The notes under the pieces: generated by a model
Database searches by the model: none
Told to the model about the DNA's origin: nothing
Seen by the model: the letters and a program-made list of their open reading frames with translations, nothing else
DNA from: an uncultured Oscillospiraceae bacterium
Lineage (GTDB): Bacteria; Bacillota; Clostridia; Oscillospirales; Ruminococcaceae
Reading direction: 5' to 3'
Assembly (NCBI GenBank): GCA_934486875.1
Contig: CAKSPU010000047.1
Span: 1 to 17,973 of the forward strand
Length of the DNA stretch: 17,973 bases
Made by a program: the position numbers and the translations under genes
Shown: piece after piece, positions 1 to 7,368 of the stretch
Layout: each line of letters starts with the position of its first letter
Position numbering within the stretch: position 1 is the first letter of the stretch

Positions 1-705
1 GAGACCAACTATTCCAAGGACAAGAACATCTGGCATCTTTCCCACGAGGGTCTTGACCTGGAGGATCCCGCTAACGAGCCTCAGTACAACAAGGACGGCT
101 TCCTTGAGCTGGGCGTTTCTCCCGAGAAGGCTCCCGACAAGGCTACATATGTTACTATCCACTTTGAAAAGGGTATCCCCACTGCTGTTGACGGCAAGAA
201 GATGAACGGCGTTGAGCTGGTTTCCACACTCAACAAGCTCGGCGGCGAGAACGGCATCGGTCTCGTTGACCTCGTTGAGAACCGTCTCGTTGGTATGAAG
301 TCCAGAGGCGTTTATGAAACACCCGGCGGAACTATCCTCTACAGAGCTCACGAGGCTCTCGAGACACTCTGCCTTGACAAGGAAACTTCAAGGATCAAGT
401 CCTACCTTGCAATAAAGTTTGCTGATATCGTTTATAACGGTCAGTGGTTCACTCCTCTCAGAGAGGCGCTTTCCGCTTTCGTTACCGATACTCAGAAGAC
501 TGTAACAGGTGATGTTAAGCTCAAGCTCTACAAGGGCAATGTTATCAACGCAGGCATCACTTCTCCCTACACCCTCTATGATGAGGAAGTTGCTACATTC
601 GACGAGGATCACGTTTACGATCAGTCCGATGCAGGTGGATTCATCAACATCTTCGGTCTCCCCACTCACGTTAAGGCAAAGCTTGACCAGAAGCGCAGTA
701 AGTGA
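1..705 (+). CDS. argG: Argininosuccinate synthase, C-terminal part (5' end outside window)
   Basis: ArgG joins citrulline and aspartate, using ATP, to make argininosuccinate, the penultimate step of arginine synthesis in the cytoplasm. The reading frame is open from base 1 and ends with TGA at 703-705, giving 234 residues. The family is about 400 residues long, so roughly the first 165, including the ATP-pyrophosphatase P-loop, lie outside the window. The stretch [15 protein letters not shown] near residues 9-23 and the later GRENGIG-like and [13 protein letters not shown] segments ([18 protein letters not shown], then [15 protein letters not shown]) are typical of the synthetase domain and tetramerisation tail of ArgG. 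The tail after it is short and Lys-rich. A strong hairpin follows at 751-777, so argG may end a separate transcript from argH downstream, although both serve the same pathway. Confidence 0.96.
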   Translation, partial: ETNYSKDKNIWHLSHEGLDLEDPANEPQYNKDGFLELGVSPEKAPDKATYVTIHFEKGIPTAVDGKKMNGVELVSTLNKLGGENGIGLVDLVENRLVGMKSRGVYETPGGTILYRAHEALETLCLDKETSRIKSYLAIKFADIVYNGQWFTPLREALSAFVTDTQKTVTGDVKLKLYKGNVINAGITSPYTLYDEEVATFDEDHVYDQSDAGGFINIFGLPTHVKAKLDQKRSK

Positions 706-750
706 TTTACACTTAAATTAAGCGATATTTAATCAAATAGCATTTGTGTT

Positions 751-777
751 ATGCCCGAAACACGCCGTTTCGGGCAT
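751..777 (+). terminator. Hairpin after argG, probable terminator
   Basis: An 11-bp perfect stem (751-761 with 767-777) encloses a 5-base loop. The bases right after it are TGCACTTATTTC, so the U-rich stretch starts late, at about 783, and continues to 814. This makes it a fair but not ideal intrinsic terminator. It may be leaky, letting some argG transcription into the next genes. Confidence 0.6.
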
Positions 778-784
778 TGCACTT

Positions 785-802
785 ATTTCATTTTTATGCA
801 TT
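785..802 (-). promoter_or_regulatory. Candidate ArgR/AhrC (ARG) box
   Basis: Read on the - strand, these 18 bases match 15 of 18 positions of the Bacillus AhrC box as I remember it (CATGAATAAAAATKCAAK). The site lies about 10 bases upstream of a candidate -35 element and directly before the lipoprotein-argHCJBDF block, where an arginine repressor would be expected to act. No argR gene is in this window. The sequence is AT-rich, so chance similarity is possible. Confidence 0.4.
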
Positions 803-812
803 TTTCATTTTT

Positions 813-842
813 TTGAGTAGAACAAGACAGATTTGGAATAAT
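813..842 (+). promoter_or_regulatory. Candidate sigma-A promoter for the lipoprotein-argH operon
   Basis: TTGAGT (813-818) and AATAAT (837-842) are separated by 18 bases. A TG dinucleotide sits one base before the -10, giving an extended -10. The position between the argG hairpin and the next gene supports an independent promoter for the rest of the arg genes, but both hexamers deviate from consensus. Confidence 0.4.
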
Positions 843-878
843 AACAGAAAAAGCCCGTTTGAAAGGACATTATAAATT

Positions 879-1439
879 ATGAAAGCTTTTGGAAAAGGAA
901 TATTATCCCTGCTGCTTATGACTATGATGTTTGCATTTGCAGCCTGCGGTCAAGATAAAGTCGATTATGACAAGCTTAAAACCGATATCGTCGGTATATG
1001 GTGCGATATAAACGGTCCCGAGTATCTTCAGGACGACAACGGCGATCCGTATTATCAGATATATGAATTTACCTCCGACGGAAAGCTTGCATATCACATA
1101 ATCACCCCCTCGATCGCATCTTATCACGATTTCAACTATACTCTCCGTGACAATTTCCTTGACATTGACGGAAGTATGTGCAAGGTCGCTGTTGATGATA
1201 ATGACATTCTCACAATGACCAATGACAACGGCGATACGAAATACAGACGTATGACTATGGAAGAGGTCTGCAACTTCGGCGTTGTTTATCTTGATGAGGA
1301 CAATTATCACGCACAGATCGAATATACCGATGCATTCACAAAGAACTGGCCCGGAGCAGCCGCTTCCGATGAAACAGAGGCGGAGACCTCGGCGGAGACC
1401 GATATGACGGAAGAGACTGCGGAAAGCCTGGCTTCATAA
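879..1439 (+). CDS. Small lipoprotein of unknown function inside the arg cluster
   Basis: This 186-residue protein starts with a lipoprotein signal: a Lys at residues 2 and 6, a hydrophobic core, and a lipobox ending FAAC, with the lipidated Cys at residue 23. The mature part begins with an IVGIWCD motif and has alternating polar/hydrophobic strands (YYQIYEFTSDGKLAYHI, later ILTMTNDNGDTKYRRM), a pattern seen in lipocalin-like beta-barrel lipoproteins of Firmicutes. The tail (about 158-186) is low-complexity, rich in Glu, Thr, Ala and Ser, and probably unstructured. The SD (GAAAGG at 861-866) lies 12 bases before the ATG. Only 29 bases separate it from argH, so the two are probably co-transcribed. 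A role in arginine metabolism is not shown; it could be a cell-surface sensor or simply a passenger. The lipoprotein call is firm, the fold call moderate and the function unknown. Confidence 0.85.
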   Translation: MKAFGKGILSLLLMTMMFAFAACGQDKVDYDKLKTDIVGIWCDINGPEYLQDDNGDPYYQIYEFTSDGKLAYHIITPSIASYHDFNYTLRDNFLDIDGSMCKVAVDDNDILTMTNDNGDTKYRRMTMEEVCNFGVVYLDEDNYHAQIEYTDAFTKNWPGAAASDETEAETSAETDMTEETAESLAS

Positions 1440-1468
1440 AATGACCGATACTGAAAGGAATGATATAA

Positions 1469-2854
1469 ATGGCAAAGATGTGGGCAGGACGTTTCTCCAA
1501 GGAGGTTGACGAAAAGGTAAATGACTTCAACTCCTCTATCTCCTTTGACTGCCGTATGTACAGACACGATATCAGGGGTTCGATGGCTCACGCAAAGATG
1601 CTGGGCGAGCAGGGGATAATCGCTCCCGGGGAAAGCGAAAAGATAATCAAGGGACTTGAAGGCATTCTTGCCGACCTTGACAGCGGCGCTCTCTGTTTTG
1701 ACCCTAATGCCGAGGATATCCATATGTTCGTTGAGCAGATACTTACCGAGCGTCTCGGAGACACAGGCAAGAGACTTCACACTGCACGAAGCAGAAACGA
1801 TCAGGTCGCTCTTGACATAAAGTATTACCTTAAGGACGAGTGCGACGAGGTGTCAAAGCTTGTTTATGAGCTTATCGAAACTATCATCAGCACCGCTCAG
1901 GAGCATTATGACACCGTAATGCCCGGATATACACATCTCCAGAGAGCACAGCCCGTTACCTTTGCTCATCACATAATGGCATACGCTCAGATGCTCACCC
2001 GTGACATGGGCAGACTTGCCGACTGCAGGAAGCGTATGGACAGAATGCCTCTTGGCTCCTGCGCCCTTGCGGGAACAACATATCCTCTGAACAGAAAGAG
2101 AGTTGCGGAGCTCCTTGATTTTGAGGACATCACCTACAACAGCCTTGACGGCGTTTCCGACAGAGACCACTGCATTGAAATGGCAAGTGCCGTATCCATA
2201 CTTATGATGCACCTTTCAAGATTTTCCGAAGAGATAATTATGTGGTGCAGCTGGGAGTTCAAATTTATCGAGCTTGACGATGCATACTCCACAGGCTCCT
2301 CAATTATGCCCCAGAAGAAGAACCCCGATATCACCGAGCTTATCAGAGGAAAGACGGGAAGAGTTTACGGTGACCTTATGACCCTCCTTTCTATGATGAA
2401 AAATCTTCCCCTCGCTTACAACAAGGATATGCAGGAGGACAAGGAAGCTATATTTGATGCTGTTGACACCGTTAAGCTCTGCCTTTCCACATTTATCCCT
2501 ATGTTCAGGACTATGACCGTTCTGAAAGACAATATGCGCAAGGCTGCCGCTAAGGGCTTCATAAATGCCACCGACTGCGCAGATTACCTTGTTAAAAAGG
2601 GAATGCCTTTCAGAGACGCTTACAAGATAACAGGCACCCTTGTTGCCCGCTGCATTGATCTGGGCACAACTCTTGAAGAGCTTGACATCAAGGAATACAA
2701 GAAGCTTACAGATGTATTTGACGAGGACGTTTACAAGGCTATCAACCTTGAGACCTGCGTTATGCAGAGAAATGTTGACGGCGGACCTGCTCCCGAGGCT
2801 GTTGCGAGACAGATCGAAGAGCTTAAGAGCGAGCTGAGAGCTTACAATTTCTGA
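1469..2854 (+). CDS. argH: Argininosuccinate lyase
   Basis: ArgH splits argininosuccinate into arginine and fumarate, the last step of arginine synthesis. The 461 residues match the usual family length. Visible conserved blocks are the N-terminal MWAGRFS (4-10), HTARSRNDQVA (104-114), GYTHLQRAQP (153-162, with the catalytic Thr-His pair) and the fumarase/aspartase-superfamily signature GSSIMPQKKNPD (276-287), whose mobile loop carries the catalytic serine. The SD GAAAGGA (1453-1459) lies 9 bases upstream of ATG. It follows the lipoprotein gene by 29 bases and is followed by argC after 25 bases, which fits one operon. I see no missing catalytic residue or frameshift. Confidence 0.98.
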   Translation: MAKMWAGRFSKEVDEKVNDFNSSISFDCRMYRHDIRGSMAHAKMLGEQGIIAPGESEKIIKGLEGILADLDSGALCFDPNAEDIHMFVEQILTERLGDTGKRLHTARSRNDQVALDIKYYLKDECDEVSKLVYELIETIISTAQEHYDTVMPGYTHLQRAQPVTFAHHIMAYAQMLTRDMGRLADCRKRMDRMPLGSCALAGTTYPLNRKRVAELLDFEDITYNSLDGVSDRDHCIEMASAVSILMMHLSRFSEEIIMWCSWEFKFIELDDAYSTGSSIMPQKKNPDITELIRGKTGRVYGDLMTLLSMMKNLPLAYNKDMQEDKEAIFDAVDTVKLCLSTFIPMFRTMTVLKDNMRKAAAKGFINATDCADYLVKKGMPFRDAYKITGTLVARCIDLGTTLEELDIKEYKKLTDVFDEDVYKAINLETCVMQRNVDGGPAPEAVARQIEELKSELRAYNF

Positions 2855-2879
2855 TTTCTTCTGAAAGGAAATAATGAAA

Positions 2880-3827
2880 ATGGCATACAGGATTTTTATT
2901 GACGGCAAAGAGGGCACAACGGGACTGCGCATTGCAGACCGTTTCAAAAACCGCAGCGATATCGAGATACTTGAAATTTCCGAGGAGAAGCGCAAGGACG
3001 CTGCCGAGAGAAAAAAGCTTATAAACGCTTCCGACTACACATTCCTCTGCCTCCCCGATGCGGCGGCTGTTGAGGCTGTTTCGCTTGTGGAAAATGACCG
3101 CACGAAGATAATCGATGCGTCCACCGCTCACAGAACAGATCCCGGCTGGGTATACGGTCTGCCCGAGCTTTCAAAGGAGCAGAGAAAAGCTGTTGCGGCT
3201 TCAAAGAGAACTGCCGTTCCCGGCTGCTATGCAAGCGGCTTCAACTGCATTATGTACCCTATGGTGAAATCGGGAATGCTTGCCCCCTATCACCCTGTTA
3301 TATGCCACGCAATTTCGGGCTACAGCGGCGGCGGAAAGAAGCTTATCGCAAGATATGAGGACGAAAACAGAGATGCTCAGCTTTCGAGCACAAGAGCCTA
3401 TTCCCTTGGCAAGACCCACAAGCACGTAAAGGAAATGATGGCTGTTTCGGGACTTTCCTATCCCCCCGTGTTCTGCCCCATTGTAGGTGATTTCTACAAC
3501 GGAATGGTGGTTTCCATACCCATTCAGCTCAGAACTATGGCGAAGAAAGCGACCGCTCACGATGTCTGGGAGATGATATCCGAGCATTATGCAGGCGAGC
3601 ATTTTGTACAGGTTATGCCTTTCGGTGCGGAGGGTATGCCCGAAGCGTCCGAGCTTTTCTCAAACACCGTTGCGGATACGAATATGCTCAGAATTTTCGT
3701 TTACGGCAATGATGACCACGTTCTCCTCTGCTCTCAGCTTGACAACCTCGGAAAGGGTGCAAGCGGTGCGGCTGTTCAGTGTATGAACATTATGATGGGA
3801 ATTGATGAGGGCACGGGGCTGGAATAA
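2880..3827 (+). CDS. argC: N-acetyl-gamma-glutamyl-phosphate reductase (short, type 2 ArgC)
   Basis: ArgC reduces N-acetylglutamyl phosphate with NADPH to the semialdehyde, step 3 of the acetylated arginine pathway. With the start used here the protein has 315 residues, matching the shorter ArgC class. It has an N-terminal dinucleotide-binding motif (IFIDGKEGTTGLRI), the active-site motif AVPGCYASGF with the catalytic Cys at residue 116, and a GKTHKHVKEM block carrying the expected histidine. Two ATGs compete, at 2874 and 2880. The SD GAAAGGA (2863-2869) is only 4 bases from the first but 10 from the second. The other genes here use 7-10 bases, so I chose 2880; the difference is two residues. 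It belongs to the argH-argF run, but the gap to argJ (133 bases) is the longest in the block. Confidence 0.96.
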   Translation: MAYRIFIDGKEGTTGLRIADRFKNRSDIEILEISEEKRKDAAERKKLINASDYTFLCLPDAAAVEAVSLVENDRTKIIDASTAHRTDPGWVYGLPELSKEQRKAVAASKRTAVPGCYASGFNCIMYPMVKSGMLAPYHPVICHAISGYSGGGKKLIARYEDENRDAQLSSTRAYSLGKTHKHVKEMMAVSGLSYPPVFCPIVGDFYNGMVVSIPIQLRTMAKKATAHDVWEMISEHYAGEHFVQVMPFGAEGMPEASELFSNTVADTNMLRIFVYGNDDHVLLCSQLDNLGKGASGAAVQCMNIMMGIDEGTGLE

Positions 3828-3872
3828 TTTGTCTGTGCCTTGATACACGTTTTATAAAATACTCTGCATTTT

Positions 3873-3911
3873 CGGAACGGAGACCCGTTTCGGGGCGGGA
3901 AACCCGCCCCC
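3873..3911. repeat. GC-rich REP-like stem-loop in the argC-argJ gap
   Basis: GGGGCGGG (3892-3899), AAA and CCCGCCCC (3903-3910) form an 8-bp all-GC stem with a 3-base loop. An overlapping alternative stem joins 3873-3880 with 3885-3892 (8 bp, one G-T wobble), so the two hairpins exclude each other. No T-run follows the GC stem, so it is not a classic terminator. Its composition is unlike the flanking AT-rich bases. The GGGGCGGGnnnCCCGCCCC/CTACA theme resembles dispersed repeats I associate with Oscillospiraceae genomes, but this is the only copy in the window. Confidence 0.6.
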
Positions 3912-3960
3912 TACATAGGATAAGTTTGAAAATAATCTCAAATACAAGAAGGTCATTGAT

Positions 3961-5190
3961 ATGGATTTTAAGGTTATCGACGGCGGCGTTTGTGCCGCTA
4001 AAGGCTTTAAGGCAAGCGGCGTTTACTGCGCCATTAAGGAAAATCCCACTAAGAAAAACGACATCGCACTTATCGTTTCCGATGTTATGTGCAGTGCGGC
4101 GGGTGTTTATACCTCCAACAAGGTAAAGGGCGCTCCCGTTATCGTTACAAAGAAAAATCTGGAAAAGTCGGGCGGCAGAGCCAAGGCTGTTATCGTAAAT
4201 TCCAAGAACGCCAACACCTGCAATGCTGACGGCGAGGAAAAGGCTCTTAAGATGTGCAGTCTTGCGGCTGACGCTCTGGGCATCAAGCCTGAGGAGGTCA
4301 TCGTTGCTTCCACAGGCGTTATCGGTCAGGTGCTGCCCATTGAACCTATTGAGAGGGCTGTTCCTCAGCTTGCAGAGAAGCTTTCCTACACGGGAAATGC
4401 TGAGGCTGCAACTGCCATTATGACCACCGACACGGTTAAAAAGGAATATGCCGTTGAATTTGAGATAGGCGGCAAGACCTGTCATCTCGGCGGTATGGCT
4501 AAGGGCAGCGGTATGATACATCCCAATATGGCTACCACCCTTAATTTCATCACAACCGACTGCGCTGTTTCCGCTGCTATGCTCCAAAAAGCACTTTCCG
4601 AGATAGTTAAGATCACATACAACTGCCTTTCCGTTGACGGCGACCAGTCCACAAATGACACCTGTATGCTGATGTCAAACGGTCTTGCGGGAAATGCTGA
4701 GATATCCGCCGAGGGCGCTGATTTTGACACCTTCAAAGCGGCTCTTTATCAGGTAATGGCAAATCTTACAAGAATGCTTGCAAAGGACGGCGAGGGCGCA
4801 ACAAAGCTCCTTACCTGCATATGCTCCTCCGCACCCGACCTTGACACCGCAATAATCGTTGCAAAGAGCGTTATCCGCTCGCCCCTTTTCAAGTGCGCAA
4901 TGTTCGGTGCTGACGCTAACTGGGGACGTGTTCTCTGCGCTATCGGCTATGCCGAGGCTGATTTTGACATCAACAAGGTTGACGTTGATCTTGGCTCAAA
5001 GGCAGGCAGAATTGCAGTATGCCGCAATGGTGCAGGGGTTGATTTCTCAGAGGACGAGGCAAAGAAGATACTCACCGAGGACGAAATTGAAATTTACATT
5101 GAGCTTAATCAGGGAAATGCACAGGCAACTGCCTGGGGCTGCGACCTTACATATGATTACGTCAAGATAAACGGTGATTACCGCTCATAA
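3961..5190 (+). CDS. argJ: Bifunctional glutamate N-acetyltransferase / amino-acid acetyltransferase
   Basis: ArgJ moves the acetyl group from N-acetylornithine to glutamate, closing the acetyl cycle; bifunctional members also make N-acetylglutamate from acetyl-CoA. The 409-residue precursor is expected to cleave itself into alpha and beta chains at the KGSGMIHPNMATTL block, just before Thr192, which becomes the nucleophile. Other conserved parts are IVNSKNANTCNADGEE (78-93) and the STGVIGQVLPI oxyanion-hole segment (117-127). The C-terminal block GADANWGRVLCAIGY is also typical. The AAGG SD (3949-3952) lies 8 bases before ATG. No argA or argE is in the window, consistent with ArgJ supplying and recycling the acetyl group. 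Whether it is mono- or bifunctional cannot be read from sequence alone. Confidence 0.97.
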   Translation: MDFKVIDGGVCAAKGFKASGVYCAIKENPTKKNDIALIVSDVMCSAAGVYTSNKVKGAPVIVTKKNLEKSGGRAKAVIVNSKNANTCNADGEEKALKMCSLAADALGIKPEEVIVASTGVIGQVLPIEPIERAVPQLAEKLSYTGNAEAATAIMTTDTVKKEYAVEFEIGGKTCHLGGMAKGSGMIHPNMATTLNFITTDCAVSAAMLQKALSEIVKITYNCLSVDGDQSTNDTCMLMSNGLAGNAEISAEGADFDTFKAALYQVMANLTRMLAKDGEGATKLLTCICSSAPDLDTAIIVAKSVIRSPLFKCAMFGADANWGRVLCAIGYAEADFDINKVDVDLGSKAGRIAVCRNGAGVDFSEDEAKKILTEDEIEIYIELNQGNAQATAWGCDLTYDYVKINGDYRS

Positions 5191-5229
5191 TGGGCTTTGA
5201 CCGCATTATAAAAGGAGAGTACATTTAAA

Positions 5230-6099
5230 ATGGACATCGAAAATATGATATCAAACGAGATACGTTCGCAGGTGCTGATAGATGCTCTGCCTTACATACA
5301 GAAATACAATGACAAGATAGTTGTCATCAAGTACGGCGGAAACGCTATGACAAATGAGGCGCTTAAGGACGCTGTTATGAGCGATATCGTGCTTTTAAAC
5401 CTTGTTGGCATCAAGACCGTTCTCGTTCACGGCGGCGGTCCTGAGATAAACGAGATGCTAAAGCGTGTGGGCATTGAGAGCAAGTTCATAAACGGTCTCA
5501 GATACACCGATGAGGCTACTGTGGATATCGTTAAGATGGTGCTTGCGGGAAAGGTGAACAAGGAGCTTGTTTCCCACCTTACCCAGCACGGCGGCAAGGC
5601 TCTCGGTATGTGCGGCATTGACGGTCAGATGATACTCTGCCACAAAATCGAGAGCGAGGTGGATCTTGGCTTTGTGGGCGAGATCGACAGCATCAACACC
5701 GCCCCCATTCTTGATGCTCTTTCAAACGGCTATGTTCCCGTTATCTCCACTGTTGCCTGCGATGAAAAGGGTCAGACCTACAACATCAATGCGGACACTG
5801 CCGCTTCAAGAATTGCCGCAGAGCTTAAGGCTGAAAACCTTATCCTTATGACCGATATCGTGGGACTTCTCAAAGACAAGGACGACAGCGACACTCTTAT
5901 CCCCACCGTTCAGGTCAGCGAAGTGCCCTTTATGAAGAGACAGGGCATCATCAGCGGCGGTATGATACCGAAGATAGACTGCTGCGTTGAGGCTGTGAGA
6001 CGGGGAGTTAAAAAGACCTGCATCATTGACGGCAGAGTTCCCCACTCCATTCTCGTTGAGCTGCTCACAAGTCAGGGCATCGGCACTCAGTTTGTGTAA
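5230..6099 (+). CDS. argB: Acetylglutamate kinase
   Basis: ArgB phosphorylates N-acetylglutamate, step 2 and the usual control point of the cyclic pathway. The 289 residues show the amino-acid-kinase fold motifs: VVIKYGGNAM (31-40, Lys34), LVHGGGPEIN (65-74), the substrate-binding GLRYTD (89-94), NINADTAA (185-192) and GGMIPK (243-248). An N-terminal helix of about 27 residues precedes the first beta strand, and the C-terminus ends in SQGIGTQFV. Both are hallmarks of the hexameric, arginine-inhibited kinases (Thermotoga and Pseudomonas type) and absent from the insensitive E. coli enzyme, so feedback inhibition by arginine is likely here. The SD AAAGGAG (5211-5217) is 12 bases upstream of ATG, a slightly long spacing. 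Confidence 0.97.
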   Translation: MDIENMISNEIRSQVLIDALPYIQKYNDKIVVIKYGGNAMTNEALKDAVMSDIVLLNLVGIKTVLVHGGGPEINEMLKRVGIESKFINGLRYTDEATVDIVKMVLAGKVNKELVSHLTQHGGKALGMCGIDGQMILCHKIESEVDLGFVGEIDSINTAPILDALSNGYVPVISTVACDEKGQTYNINADTAASRIAAELKAENLILMTDIVGLLKDKDDSDTLIPTVQVSEVPFMKRQGIISGGMIPKIDCCVEAVRRGVKKTCIIDGRVPHSILVELLTSQGIGTQFV

Positions 6100-6138
6100 T
6101 TTCATTTTATTATTTATAGCTTAAGGAGCTGATATAAA

Positions 6139-7308
6139 ATGTCAACCATAGATAAATTCAACGAACACGTTATGCACACCTACGGCAGACTGCCTATCGT
6201 TCTTGAAAAGGGCAGCGGACGTGAGGCTGTGGACGAAAACGGCAAGGAATACATAGATTTCGGAAGCGGTATCGGCACAAATTCCCTCGGTTACTGCGAT
6301 GATAAGTGGGCTGATGCTGTCTGCGCACAGGTCCGCTCCATTCAGCACACATCAAACTATTTCTACACAAAGGTACAGGCGGATTTTGCCGCACGGCTCT
6401 GCGAAACTGCGGGCTATACCAATGTTTTCTTCGGAAACTCGGGCGCTGAGGCAAATGAATGTGCGATCAAGATCGCAAGGAAATATTCCTTTGACAAGTA
6501 CGGCAAGGGTCGCCACACCATCGTTACCCTTGTGAACTCATTCCACGGAAGAACTATTGCGACCCTGTCCGCAACAGGTCAGGAGGTTTTCCACAACTAC
6601 TTCTTCCCCTTTGTTGAGGGCTTTGTAAATGTTCCCGCAAATGACACTGAGGCTCTGAGAAAGCTCATTGCCGAGGACAAGACTATCTGCGCCGTAATGT
6701 TTGAGTTCGTTCAGGGCGAGGGCGGTGTTAATCCTCTTGACAAGGATTTTGTGGCTGAGATATTCAGGCTCTGCGGTGAGAATGATATCCTTACCGTTGC
6801 CGATGAGGTACAGACAGGCGTTGGCAGAACAGGCACATTCCTCACCTCCGAGCAGTACGGTGTAAAGCCCGACATCACCACTCTTGCAAAGGGTATTGCA
6901 GGCGGCGTTCCTATGGGTGCGTGCCTTGCAGGGGAAAAGTGTGCGGAGGTTCTCTCAAAGGGTACTCACGGCTCTACATTCGGCGGAAATCCCATTGCCT
7001 GCGCAGGAGCAAATGCTGTTCTTGACAGAGTTACGGAAAAGGGCTTCCTTGATGAAGTAAAGGCAAAGGGCGAATATTTCAGAAAGAAGCTTATGGAGAT
7101 CCCCGAGGTGGAGGGCGTTGACGGTCTCGGTCTTATGCTGGGCGTAAGGCTCAGAACAAAAAAGGCTGCCGATGTTCTCGGCGCTGCTGCCGAAAAGGGT
7201 CTGCTCATTCTCACCGCAAAGGATAAGCTTCGTTTCCTGCCCCCCCTCACTATCACATATGAGGAAATCGACAAGGGTATGGAAATACTGAAAGAGCTGC
7301 TTGCATAA
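6139..7308 (+). CDS. argD: Acetylornithine aminotransferase
   Basis: ArgD is a PLP enzyme that transfers an amino group from glutamate to N-acetylglutamate semialdehyde, giving N-acetylornithine. It has 389 residues, the normal length for class III aminotransferases. Visible features are FFGNSGAEANE (97-107, phosphate cup), FHGRT (135-139), the ADEVQTGVGRTG block (221-232, Asp222 contacting the PLP ring nitrogen) and TLAKGIAGGVPMGA with Lys251 as the Schiff-base lysine. The SD AAGGAG (6123-6128) is 10 bases before ATG. It lies 39 bases after argB. ArgD can also act in lysine biosynthesis in many bacteria, but its position here points to arginine. Confidence 0.97.
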   Translation: MSTIDKFNEHVMHTYGRLPIVLEKGSGREAVDENGKEYIDFGSGIGTNSLGYCDDKWADAVCAQVRSIQHTSNYFYTKVQADFAARLCETAGYTNVFFGNSGAEANECAIKIARKYSFDKYGKGRHTIVTLVNSFHGRTIATLSATGQEVFHNYFFPFVEGFVNVPANDTEALRKLIAEDKTICAVMFEFVQGEGGVNPLDKDFVAEIFRLCGENDILTVADEVQTGVGRTGTFLTSEQYGVKPDITTLAKGIAGGVPMGACLAGEKCAEVLSKGTHGSTFGGNPIACAGANAVLDRVTEKGFLDEVKAKGEYFRKKLMEIPEVEGVDGLGLMLGVRLRTKKAADVLGAAAEKGLLILTAKDKLRFLPPLTITYEEIDKGMEILKELLA

Positions 7309-7316
7309 TTAATACA

Positions 7317-7341
7317 GTTGTCTCTCTCCCGGAGGGACAAC
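7317..7341 (+). other. Stem-loop in the argD-argF gap
   Basis: Ten pairs (one T-G wobble) join 7317-7326 with 7332-7341 around a 5-base loop. The following bases are AAGAAAATATAAC with no T-run, so it is not a rho-independent terminator. It sits 13 bases before the argF SD. It could stabilise or process the mRNA between argD and argF, or tune argF expression. Confidence 0.55.
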
Positions 7342-7368
7342 AAGAAAATATAACGGAGGTAAACCACT

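Noticed and set aside
903..1310. 135-residue - strand open frame
   Set aside because: Antisense to the lipoprotein gene, whose signal peptide, lipobox and SD are clear.
3829..3858. Promoter for argJ (TTGTCT-18-TATAAA)
   Set aside because: Both elements are imperfect and the gap also holds the repeat; I could not separate it from chance in AT-rich DNA.
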